Positions 1 through 7,657 of a stretch of DNA of 64,000 bases are shown in pieces; position 1 is the first letter of the stretch, and each line of letters starts with the position of its first letter. The notes below the pieces were generated by a model that saw nothing but the letters and a program-made list of their open reading frames with translations, did no database searches and was not told the origin of the DNA. Source of the stretch: Streptomyces broussonetiae (GTDB lineage Bacteria; Actinomycetota; Actinomycetes; Streptomycetales; Streptomycetaceae); contig NZ_CP047020.1 of NCBI RefSeq assembly GCF_009796285.1, forward strand, positions 4,650,001 to 4,714,000. Direction: 5' to 3'. The position numbers and the translations under genes are program-made.

Positions 1-999
1 ACCGAGAGCCAGGGCAATGAGACGCAGCAGCACTACTACTCCGCTCCTGTGACCCCCGAGTGGCCGCCCCCGCCGCCGTACCAGCCGGTGACGGCCATGG
101 CAGCCCCGGAGCCCGCGCCGCGCAAGAAGCGCGACCGCAGTCCCGTCGCCCTCCTCGCCGCTGTCGCGATCGTCGCGGCGGCCGTCGGCGGCGGTACCGC
201 CTACGCCTTCCAGGAGCTGACCGGCAAGGACACGGTCGCCTCCAGCGGCACGACCACCAACGTGGTGCCCTCCAGCAAGCGCGGCGACGTCGCCGCGATC
301 GCCGCCGCGGTCAGCCCGAGCGTGGTCGAGGTCAACGCCTCCCTCGGCAGCGGTTCCTCCACCGGCTCCGGCGTGATCATCACGTCGGGCGGCGAGATCG
401 TCACCAACAACCACGTCATCGCCGGCGCGCAGTCCATAAAGGTGCGCACCAGCGACGGCAGCAGCTACACCGCCCAGGTCGTCGGCACCGACAGCTCCAA
501 GGACCTCGCACTGATCAAGGTGCAGGGCGCCTCGGGCCTCAAGGCCGCCTCGCTCGGCAACTCCAGCGGCGTCCAGGTCGGTGACTCGGTCGTCGCGATC
601 GGCTCCCCCGAGGGTCTGACCGGCACCGTCACCAGCGGTATCGTCTCCGCGCTCAACCGGGACGTGACCGTCTCCACCGACGAGAGCCAGGGCCAGAACC
701 AGGGCGGCGACGGCAACTGGCCGTTCCAGTTCGGCGGCCGTCAGTTCAACGGCGACACCGGTTCGTCCACGACGACCTACAAGGCCATCCAGACCGACGC
801 GTCGCTCAACCCCGGCAACTCCGGCGGTGCGCTGATCGACGCGAGCGGCAACATCATCGGCATCAACTCCGCGATGTACTCGTCGAGTCAGCAGTCCTCC
901 TCGTCCTCGGACGCGGGCAGCATCGGCCTCGGCTTCGCGATCCCCGTCAACACCGTCAAGTCCGACCTGGCCAAGCTGCGATCGGGCTCCAACGGCTAA
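1..999 (+). CDS. HtrA/DegP-like membrane-anchored serine protease (5' end outside window)
   Basis: The frame is open from the first base, so the gene starts upstream and only the last 332 residues are visible. A Pro-rich cytoplasmic stretch and a basic run (RKKRDR) precede one membrane segment (VALLAAVAIVAAAVGG). An extracytoplasmic chymotrypsin-fold domain follows. The triad is visible: His in TNNHVIAG, Asp in SKDLALIKV and Ser in NPGNSGGAL. The protein stops soon after the protease domain, so the PDZ domain usual in DegP/HtrA is absent. The family degrades or refolds damaged exported proteins. A MprAB-like two-component pair follows within 400 bp; in mycobacteria MprAB controls an HtrA-type protease gene next to it, so an envelope-stress role is inferred. 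Confidence 0.9.
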   Translation, partial: TESQGNETQQHYYSAPVTPEWPPPPPYQPVTAMAAPEPAPRKKRDRSPVALLAAVAIVAAAVGGGTAYAFQELTGKDTVASSGTTTNVVPSSKRGDVAAIAAAVSPSVVEVNASLGSGSSTGSGVIITSGGEIVTNNHVIAGAQSIKVRTSDGSSYTAQVVGTDSSKDLALIKVQGASGLKAASLGNSSGVQVGDSVVAIGSPEGLTGTVTSGIVSALNRDVTVSTDESQGQNQGGDGNWPFQFGGRQFNGDTGSSTTTYKAIQTDASLNPGNSGGALIDASGNIIGINSAMYSSSQQSSSSSDAGSIGLGFAIPVNTVKSDLAKLRSGSNG

Positions 1000-1042
1000 C
1001 CGCTCCACCAGCTCACACCGGCACGTCAGCAGGGAGTACGTC

Positions 1043-1267
1043 ATGATCACGCATGTCTCGCACCAGATCACCGGCCGCGGCCCCGCCGACTTCACCCTGG
1101 CGCTGTTCATCGCCCGCGATCTGCACCTGCCGATCCCCAAGCCCCGCGCCCCCGAGGTCGTGACGCCCCCGGTACCCCAGCCCCAGCTGATGGGCCTGCG
1201 CACCTCCGCCGTCCGCACCCACCGCCGCAAGGTCCCGCTGAACCGCCTGAGCACGGTCCGCGCCTGA
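1043..1267 (+). CDS. Small hypothetical protein, 74 aa
   Basis: ATG start with an AGGGAG-type ribosome site about 7 bases upstream. The product has no membrane segment or signal peptide. It has a Pro-rich middle (PIPKPRAPEVVTPP) and a basic C-terminal third (RTHRRKVPLNRL). It sits 43 bp after the HtrA-like protease and 101 bp before the response regulator, in the same direction, so it may be co-transcribed with either. I do not recognise a family. Support is the good ribosome site and Streptomyces-like codon use; an overlapping minus-strand ORF is treated as a shadow. Confidence 0.55.
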   Translation: MITHVSHQITGRGPADFTLALFIARDLHLPIPKPRAPEVVTPPVPQPQLMGLRTSAVRTHRRKVPLNRLSTVRA

Positions 1268-1368
1268 GCACGGCAGGTGTGCGTTTCGGCCCACTGTCCG
1301 TGGCAGGCTGAGAGAGAGCCGTACACAGCCCTGCCCCCCCACCCACCGAATCCGAGGAATCGCGAGCG

Positions 1369-2103
1369 ATGAGCCCCGCCGAAGGCGACCGTGACCCCCA
1401 GCGCATCCTGATCGTCGACGACGAGCCGGCGGTACGCGAGGCGCTGCAGCGCAGCCTCGCGTTCGACGGGTACGACACGGAGGTGGCCGTCGACGGCGCG
1501 GACGCGCTGGAGAAGGCCACCGCCTACAGGCCCGACCTGGTCGTCCTGGACATCCAGATGCCGCGCATGGACGGCCTGACGGCGGCCCGCCGCATCCGCG
1601 GCGCCGGCGACACGACCCCGATCCTCATGCTCACGGCCCGGGACACGGTCGGCGACCGGGTGACCGGGCTGGACGCGGGCGCCGACGACTACCTGGTCAA
1701 GCCGTTCGAGCTGGACGAGTTGTTCGCCCGGATCCGGGCACTGCTGCGGCGCAGCTCGTACGCCGCCGCCGTGTCGCCCGAGGTCCAGGAGGACGAGGCC
1801 CTCACCTTCGGCGACCTGCGCATGGACCTCGCGACCCGCGAGGTCACCCGGGGCGGGCGCCAGGTGGAACTGACCCGCACGGAGTTCACCCTCCTGGAGA
1901 TGTTCATGGCGCACCCGCGCCAGGTCCTCACCCGTGAGCAGATCCTGAAGGCGGTGTGGGGCTTCGACTTCGAGCCCTCGTCCAACTCCCTCGACGTCTA
2001 CGTCATGTACCTGCGCCGCAAGACCGAGGCCGGCGGCGAGCCGCGCCTGGTGCACACGGTCCGGGGCGTGGGGTACGTCCTGCGTCAGGGCGGCGCCGAG
2101 TGA
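1369..2103 (+). CDS. OmpR-family response regulator, MprA-like
   Basis: Receiver domain (about residues 12-125) with the acidic pair in ILIVDDEPAV, the phospho-acceptor Asp in LVVLDIQMPRMDG, Thr in MLTARD and Lys in YLVKPFELDEL. A C-terminal winged helix (about 145-240) carries LTRTEFTLLEMF and VHTVRGVGYVLR. The 244-residue length is normal. It overlaps the following histidine kinase gene by 4 bases (GTGA), so the pair is translationally coupled. It is most like MprA of actinobacteria, which responds to envelope stress; the adjacent HtrA-like protease gene fits as a target. The actual signal and regulon cannot be read from the sequence. Confidence 0.9.
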   Translation: MSPAEGDRDPQRILIVDDEPAVREALQRSLAFDGYDTEVAVDGADALEKATAYRPDLVVLDIQMPRMDGLTAARRIRGAGDTTPILMLTARDTVGDRVTGLDAGADDYLVKPFELDELFARIRALLRRSSYAAAVSPEVQEDEALTFGDLRMDLATREVTRGGRQVELTRTEFTLLEMFMAHPRQVLTREQILKAVWGFDFEPSSNSLDVYVMYLRRKTEAGGEPRLVHTVRGVGYVLRQGGAE

Positions 2104-3566
2104 GGAAGCTGGTCCGCCGGTACCGGTCCCTGCCCATCAGGGCCCGGCTGGCGATGCTGGTCGCGGCGGCGGTGGCGTTCGCGGTGGCGGCGGTCTCGGT
2201 GACCTGCTGGTTCATCGTGCAGGGCAAGCTGTACGACCTGGTCGACGAGGATCTGCAGAAGTCGTCGCAGCGTCCCGTGCAGGCCGGGCAGGTGCTCGAC
2301 CTGCTGACCGCGTGCCCGCAGAAGCCGACGGACTCCACGTACAGCGGCCTGCGGGCCCATGACACCGTCTACTCGCAGCTGGTCAAGGCGGACGGCACGG
2401 CCTGTGTCTCGGCGGACTCCACCGGCGTGGTGCGGACCACCGCGGCCGACCGCTCGGTGGTCGGGCGCGACATCGGCCAGGGCGGCATCCTGCGCAACGG
2501 CGTCGACAGCGAGGGCAACGACGTGCGGGTGCTCACCATGCCGCTCATCGTGATCACGAACGGTGTGCCCCGGGTGTACCCCGATGCCGCCTGGATGACC
2601 GCCGTCCCGCTCAGGAACACCGAGAAGACCCTGAACGAGCTGGCCCTCGTCCTCCTCCTCGTCTCCGGCATAGGAGTACTCGGCGCGGGTGCCGCCGGGC
2701 TCGCCGTGGCGCGGGCCGGGCTGCGGCCCGTCGACAAGCTCACCGAGGCGGTGGAGCATGTCGCGCGGACCGAGGACCTGACCATCCGGATCCCGGTGGA
2801 GGACGACAGCGAGGACGAGGTGGCCCGTCTGTCCCGGTCCTTCAACTCGATGACCGCCTCGCTGGCCAGCTCCCGTGAGCTGCAGCAGCAGCTGATTGCC
2901 GACGCCGGCCATGAACTGCGCACGCCCCTGACGTCGTTGCGCACGAACATCGAACTGCTCACCCGCAGCGAGGAGACCGGCCGCCCGATCCCGCCGGCGG
3001 ACCGCAAGGCCCTGCTCGCCTCGGTGAAGGCCCAGATGACCGAACTGGCCTCGCTGATCGGCGACCTGCAGGAGCTGTCCCGCGCGGAGGGCCAGCGCGG
3101 TGAGCGGGTCCAGGTGGTGCCGCTGCTGGACACCGTCGAGGCGGCCCTGCGCCGGGCACGGCTGCGCGGGCCGGAGCTGACGATCAAGGCGGACCTGGAG
3201 CCCTGGTACGTCCGCACGGAGCCGTCCGCGCTGGAGCGGGCGGTCGTCAACATCCTCGACAACGCGGTGAAGTTCAGCCCCGAGGGCGGCACGGTCGAGG
3301 TACGGCTGACCGACGGCGTGCTGACCGTCCGCGACCACGGCCCCGGCATCCTCGAGGACGAACTCCCGTACGTCTTCGACCGCTTCTGGCGCTCCCCCAG
3401 CGCCCGCGCCCTGCCCGGCTCGGGCCTCGGCCTGTCCATCGTGGCCCGCACGGTCCAGCAGGCGGGCGGCGAGGTCACCCTGACCCGCGCGGAGGGCGGC
3501 GGCACGGTGGCGACGGTACGACTGCCCGGGGCGCCCATGCCTCCGCCGGGCACGACGACAGCCTGA
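2100..3566 (+). CDS. Sensor histidine kinase, MprB-like, 488 aa
   Basis: I chose the GTG overlapping the stop of the response regulator gene; an upstream in-frame ATG lies deep inside that gene. Order: short basic N-terminus, membrane segment 1 (about residues 14-36), an extracytoplasmic sensor region of about 140 residues, membrane segment 2 (ALVLLLVSGIGVLGAGAAGL), HAMP, HisKA with His in DAGHELRTPLTSL, and HATPase with N box VNILDNAVKF, DHGPGI and GSGLGLSIV. It phosphorylates the partner regulator. The sensor region contains two Cys residues (LLTACPQ and GTACVS) that could form a disulfide; this is inference. Confidence 0.9.
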   Translation: MRKLVRRYRSLPIRARLAMLVAAAVAFAVAAVSVTCWFIVQGKLYDLVDEDLQKSSQRPVQAGQVLDLLTACPQKPTDSTYSGLRAHDTVYSQLVKADGTACVSADSTGVVRTTAADRSVVGRDIGQGGILRNGVDSEGNDVRVLTMPLIVITNGVPRVYPDAAWMTAVPLRNTEKTLNELALVLLLVSGIGVLGAGAAGLAVARAGLRPVDKLTEAVEHVARTEDLTIRIPVEDDSEDEVARLSRSFNSMTASLASSRELQQQLIADAGHELRTPLTSLRTNIELLTRSEETGRPIPPADRKALLASVKAQMTELASLIGDLQELSRAEGQRGERVQVVPLLDTVEAALRRARLRGPELTIKADLEPWYVRTEPSALERAVVNILDNAVKFSPEGGTVEVRLTDGVLTVRDHGPGILEDELPYVFDRFWRSPSARALPGSGLGLSIVARTVQQAGGEVTLTRAEGGGTVATVRLPGAPMPPPGTTTA

Positions 3567-3953
3567 ACACCCCGGCCGGGGTCGATCCGGCTCCGGCCGG
3601 CTGCGCAGGCGCCGACGCCGACGCCACCCAGCAGCGGCTGCCGGCCGCGAACCGGCCCACCCCCGGCCACCTCGACACGGGCAAGGCGCTCCGGCACCGG
3701 GGTGACCAGCGCCCGGTGGCCCGTCCCGGCGTGATCGAGGGCGCCCCGACGGTGAGCGGGCGGCCGGGCAGGCCGCGATCGGCTCACCGTCCGGCGGCTT
3801 GCCGGCCCGACCGACCTCACCATGAGCCACCGCCCCGCGCCGCGCCCGCCCCGAGGCCGGCCGGCACGGCTTCACCGACACCTCGGGGGAGGACGACGGC
3901 GCCACCGCGGACGTCGCCCTCCACCTCACCGCCGTCGGCGCCTGCGGGCACGA
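3567..3953 (+). other. Gene-poor stretch between the histidine kinase and the ABC remnant
   Basis: About 390 bp of very GC-rich sequence without a convincing gene. Several frames are open but none has a recognisable domain or a good ribosome site. It borders a decayed ABC exporter, so it may be degraded coding sequence. Confidence 0.4.
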
Positions 3954-4769
<816 letters not shown>

Positions 4770-4890
4770 CGACGACTCCTTTCCACAGCGGTGGACACGG
4801 GCCGAGGTCCACCGTTCGTGGACACGGCCGAGGCGGGGCCACCGGTGCGACCTCGTCATGACCGGTGACCCCGCCTCACGACGGATCGAC

Positions 4891-4980
4891 TCGGCGCCCG
4901 TTGTCCCGGCGCCCGTCGTCTCGGCGCTTGTCGTCTCGGCGCTTGTCGTCTCAGTGCTTGTCGTCTCAGTGCTTGTCGCC
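4891..4980. repeat. Six tandem 15-bp units crossing the stop codon of a tiny gene
   Basis: Units of 15 bp start at 4891, 4906, 4921, 4936, 4951 and 4966. Examples are TCGGCGCTTGTCGTC (two identical copies) and TCAGTGCTTGTCGTC. On the minus strand each unit is five codons in the frame of the neighbouring 38-aa gene: GDKH-stop, DDKH-stop, DDKRR, DDKRR, DDGRR, DNGRR. The first unit is the gene's own C-terminus and stop. Confidence 0.95.
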
Positions 4981-5082
4981 GACCGGGCGGCGGCGCGGCG
5001 CGGGCTTCTTCGGCGCCGGCTTCCTCGGCTCCGGGCCGGGCTTGCAGTGCTTCTTGACGGGGGCGAGCCTGCGGAAAGACAT
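4966..5082 (-). CDS. 38-residue Lys/Pro-rich protein, paralogue of its neighbour
   Basis: Start ATG at 5082 with ribosome site GGGAGGGG about 6 bases upstream. The product begins MSFRRLAPVKKHCKPGPEPR, continues with KPAPKKPAPRRRP and ends VGDKH. It is strongly basic, with no membrane segment or signal peptide. It matches the gene 63 bp upstream (5146-5262) in length, in the MSF start, in the PVKK motif at residues 8-11, in alternating Lys/Pro and in the PVG(D/H)K end. The conserved layout and two good ribosome sites argue for real genes although they are very short. I know no function; a nucleic-acid or ribosome-associated role would be a guess from charge. The last five codons are the first unit of a 15-bp tandem repeat. 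Confidence 0.7.
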   Translation of the reverse strand: MSFRRLAPVKKHCKPGPEPRKPAPKKPAPRRRPVGDKH

Positions 5083-5145
5083 GGAATTCCCCTCCCAGAT
5101 TCTTGGTTGATTCCCAGCCCGCGTTTATCGCGTGATGACGGCGAC

Positions 5146-5262
5146 TTACTTGTGGCCGACCGGGCGCTTGGGCTCGTGCTTCTTCGGCTCGCGCTTCCGG
5201 TGCTCCGGGGCCGGGGCGGGCTTGCGGGTCTTCTTCACCGGGACGATCTTGTGGAAGCTCAT
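5146..5262 (-). CDS. 38-residue Lys/Pro-rich protein, paralogue of its neighbour
   Basis: Start ATG at 5262, preceded by GAGAGG at a normal distance, and a TAA stop that is rare in this genome. The product begins MSFHKIVPVKKTRKPAPAPE and ends KKHEPKRPVGHK. It has exactly the length of the downstream paralogue at 4966-5082 and shares its MSF start, PVKK and PVG-x-K end. The two are probably one transcript from a tandem duplication. The upstream region (5270-5460) is locally AT-richer than its surroundings, as for a promoter. No function is recognised. Confidence 0.7.
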   Translation of the reverse strand: MSFHKIVPVKKTRKPAPAPEHRKREPKKHEPKRPVGHK

Positions 5263-5505
5263 GACGATGACCTCTCTGTTCGGTCTCTCAGGTTCTCTTC
5301 TGCACCGTCCGCGTCGTTCACATCGTTCGCTTTCGACACGGAAAACATTACGGCGTCACCGGCCCGGGAAATGCCGAATCCAAGGAGAGGTCGATCAATT
5401 ACCGCCGTGCCCATTTCGCAGGGAAATCGCGGAACCGAAATACACTTCGCATAGAACTTACCGAGATCAGGGCCAGGCCCCCACCCGCCCCGTACCCTCA
5501 TACGC

Positions 5506-6432
5506 ATGAGCAGCGACGACACCGCACGAGCCTTCCCAGCCCGCTCCATCGAGACCCGCTCCGCGCTCACCCCGGACCAGGCCGAGGCCGTGCTGGCCCT
5601 GCTCGGCGAGGCCGTTCGGGCCGACGGGCAGCAGCCGGTGTCCGAGCAGGGGCGGTTGCAGTTGCGCGGAGGCGCCCGGGAGGGCGTCTCGCATCTGCTG
5701 CTGACCGTCGACGGCGAACTCGTGGGCTACGCCCAGCTGGAGGACACCGACCCGGTGGAGGCGCCGGCCGCCGAACTCGTCGTCCACCCCGCGCTCCGCG
5801 GGCACGGGCACGGCCGTGCGCTCGGCGCCGCGCTGCTCGCCGCCTCCGGCAAGCGGCTGCGCGTGTGGGCGCACGGCGGGCACCCCGCCGCCCGGCACCT
5901 CGCCCAGGTGCTCGGCCTGACCCTGTTCCGTGAACTGCGCCAGATGCGGCGGCCGTTGACCGACCTGGAGCTGCCCGACCCCAAGCTGCCGGAAGGTGTG
6001 AACGTACGCGCCTTCGTGCCCGGCAAGGACGACACGGCCTGGCTCACGGTCAACGCGGCGGCCTTCGCCCACCACCCGGAGCAGGGCTCGCTGGGCCAGC
6101 GCGACCTGGACGACCGCAAGGCCGAGCCGTGGTTCGACCCGGCCGGGTTCTTCCTCGCCGAGCGGGGCGGCGAGCTGGTCGGCTTCCACTGGACCAAGGT
6201 GCACGCCGAGGAGGGACTCGGCGAGGTCTACGTCCTCGGGGTGCGGCCCGGCGAGCAGGGCGGTGGGCTCGGCAAGGCGCTCACCACGATCGGCCTGCGG
6301 CACCTGGCCGCGCAGGGCCTGCCGACCGCGATGCTGTACGTCGACGCCGACAACCAGGCGGCGGTGTCGGTGTACGAGCGGCTGGGGTTCACCACATACG
6401 AGACGGACCTGATGTACCGCTCCGAGACCTGA
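5506..6432 (+). CDS. mshD: Mycothiol synthase (MshD), acetyl-CoA:Cys-GlcN-Ins acetyltransferase
   Basis: 308 residues with two GNAT domains in tandem, as in MshD. The N-terminal half (to about 140) has AAELVVHPALRGHGHGRALG. The C-terminal half has GEVYVLGVRPGEQGGGLGKAL, an acetyl-CoA pyrophosphate loop, and ends with LYVDADNQAAVSVYERLGF. MshD adds the acetyl group in the last step of mycothiol synthesis, the actinobacterial thiol buffer. It is cytosolic. The gene stands alone, as is usual, and is followed by a strong terminator. The ATG start is preceded by a weak ribosome site. Confidence 0.93.
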   Translation: MSSDDTARAFPARSIETRSALTPDQAEAVLALLGEAVRADGQQPVSEQGRLQLRGGAREGVSHLLLTVDGELVGYAQLEDTDPVEAPAAELVVHPALRGHGHGRALGAALLAASGKRLRVWAHGGHPAARHLAQVLGLTLFRELRQMRRPLTDLELPDPKLPEGVNVRAFVPGKDDTAWLTVNAAAFAHHPEQGSLGQRDLDDRKAEPWFDPAGFFLAERGGELVGFHWTKVHAEEGLGEVYVLGVRPGEQGGGLGKALTTIGLRHLAAQGLPTAMLYVDADNQAAVSVYERLGFTTYETDLMYRSET

Positions 6433-6454
6433 CATACCCGACCCCGAGGCACAC

Positions 6455-6484
6455 GAGGGGCGGCCGTCTTGACGGCCGCCCCTC
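6455..6484 (+). terminator. Perfect 14-bp hairpin after mshD
   Basis: GAGGGGCGGCCGTC and its exact complement are separated by TT, followed by CTTCC. The position fits factor-independent termination of mshD. Confidence 0.85.
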
Positions 6485-6488
6485 TCTT

Positions 6489-6528
6489 CCACCACCCTTT
6501 CACTACTCAATTAGTGAAAGGGTGGTGG
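6489..6528. promoter_or_regulatory. 17-bp perfect palindrome over the GntR start region (probable autoregulatory operator)
   Basis: CCACCACCCTTTCACTA at 6489-6505 is exactly complementary to 6512-6528, with the spacer CTCAAT. The right arm contains the purine-rich GGGTGGTGG that serves as ribosome site for the GTG at 6533. YtrA-type GntR regulators bind long palindromes before their own genes, so autoregulation is likely. The RNA hairpin would also hide the ribosome site. Confidence 0.8.
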
Positions 6529-6532
6529 ACGC

Positions 6533-6976
6533 GTGGTCGAATACCGCATCGACCGGCACAGCGGGGTGGCCACCTACGTCCAGATCGTGCAGCAGACCAA
6601 ACAGGCCCTGCGCATGGGCCTGCTCAAGCCGGGAGACCGGCTGCCCACGGCCCGTGAGGTCGTGGAGGTCACCGCGATCAACCCCAACACCGTCCTGAAG
6701 GCCTACCGGGAGCTGGAACGGGAGGGACTCGTGGAGGCCCGGCGCGGGCTCGGCACCTTCGTGCGGCGCTCGCTCGGCACCGCCCCGGCCGACTCCCCGC
6801 TCCGCACCGAGCTGGAGTCCTGGGCCGCAAGGGCGCGCGCCGCCGGGCTGGACCGGGACGACGTGGCCGCGCTCTTCACCGCCGTACTCGACCGGCACTT
6901 CGCCGGACACGACCAGCACATCACCGCAGGCGACACGCACTTCCAGGGAGACCCGTCACGACCGACACGGCACTGA
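6533..6976 (+). CDS. GntR-family regulator, YtrA type
   Basis: 147 residues. The N-terminal winged helix (about 8-75) has the GntR pattern TYVQIVQQTKQAL, PGDRLPTAREVVEVTAINPN and YRELEREGLVEARRGLGTFV. The short C-terminal part (about 60 residues) is typical of the YtrA group, which lacks a large effector domain. The GTG start follows GGTGG. Such genes normally lead an operon with an ABC ATPase and permease that they repress. Here the downstream transporter has been reduced to a fused remnant (6955-7511), so the regulator may be an orphan. It may now control only itself through the palindrome at 6489-6528, or act elsewhere. Confidence 0.88.
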   Translation: MVEYRIDRHSGVATYVQIVQQTKQALRMGLLKPGDRLPTAREVVEVTAINPNTVLKAYRELEREGLVEARRGLGTFVRRSLGTAPADSPLRTELESWAARARAAGLDRDDVAALFTAVLDRHFAGHDQHITAGDTHFQGDPSRPTRH

Positions 6977-7511
6977 GGGCCGAGGCGGCGGCCGGATCCG
7001 GCCGGCCGGGGAGATAGACGACCTGCGCGCCGCCCACCGCCGGATCACCGGCACGGCCCCGGCCGCCGGTCTCGGCGGGCACACCGTGGTCGAGTCCCGG
7101 ACCGCCGGCCGCCAGCTCACCGTGGCCGCAACGGCGCTGCTCACCGGCGCCACCGTCCTCGCCGTGGCCTTCGGCCGGATCTGGGGCGCCGACCAGGACG
7201 TCCTCGTCACCAACTGGAGCTGGGACCGGGTGTTCATCCCGCGCGGCCCGCTGCTGCCGGCACTGACGCTGTTCGCGCTGGCCGCCGGCGCCCTGGCCGG
7301 GCTTGCCCTGCGCCGTACGCTGCCTGCGCTGACCGTGGGTCTCGGGGTCACGCTGGTGGTACGGCTGTATCTGCGGGAGCTGTGGAAGCCGCTGCGGGGA
7401 GCGCTGCCCGGGTTCTGGGAGCTGCAGCTGGCCGCCACCGCGATGGTGGTCGTTCTCGCAGGTGCCGCTGCCGCCGGTGCCTACGCGGTGCCGCGGCGGC
7501 AGGCCGGTTGA
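6955..7511 (+). pseudogene. Remnant of an ABC transporter operon (ATPase ends fused to permease end)
   Basis: An AGGGAG ribosome site precedes GTC ACG ACC GAC ACG GCA CTG, which looks like an ABC ATPase start (x-TTDTALRAEAA) whose initiator is now GTC. That frame stops at 7015. From 7011 another frame reads EIDDLRAAHRRITGT and HTVVESRTAGRQLTV, typical of the far C-terminus of ATPases in GntR-linked systems. It continues in frame into about 120 hydrophobic residues with three or four membrane segments and the end FWELQLAATAMVVV, as in the partner permeases. The whole nucleotide-binding core and most of the permease are missing. A 141-residue ORF from 7086 could still be translated, but I regard it as relic. 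Confidence 0.75.
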
Positions 7512-7515
7512 CTGC

Positions 7516-7552
7516 CACGACGGGTCCGCCGCACGACTGCGGACCCGTCGTG
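7516..7552. terminator. Perfect 14-bp hairpin before ppk
   Basis: CACGACGGGTCCGC at 7516-7529 pairs exactly with 7539-7552 across a 9-base loop. No T run follows. It probably ends the relic operon and insulates ppk. Confidence 0.75.
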
Positions 7553-7657
7553 ACTGAGCGCGCAGTTCTGCGCACCCCTTCGGGGCGCTACCCCGCGCTA
7601 TCCAGCACGTCATGTCTCCGTAACCATTGATTCAGCCAAGCTTGCGACGCTCGGCCA

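Noticed and set aside
2085..3929. 614-codon ORF on the minus strand over the histidine kinase gene
   Set aside because: It is the antisense shadow of a gene with clear domains; its translation is His/Arg/Gly-rich with no domain.
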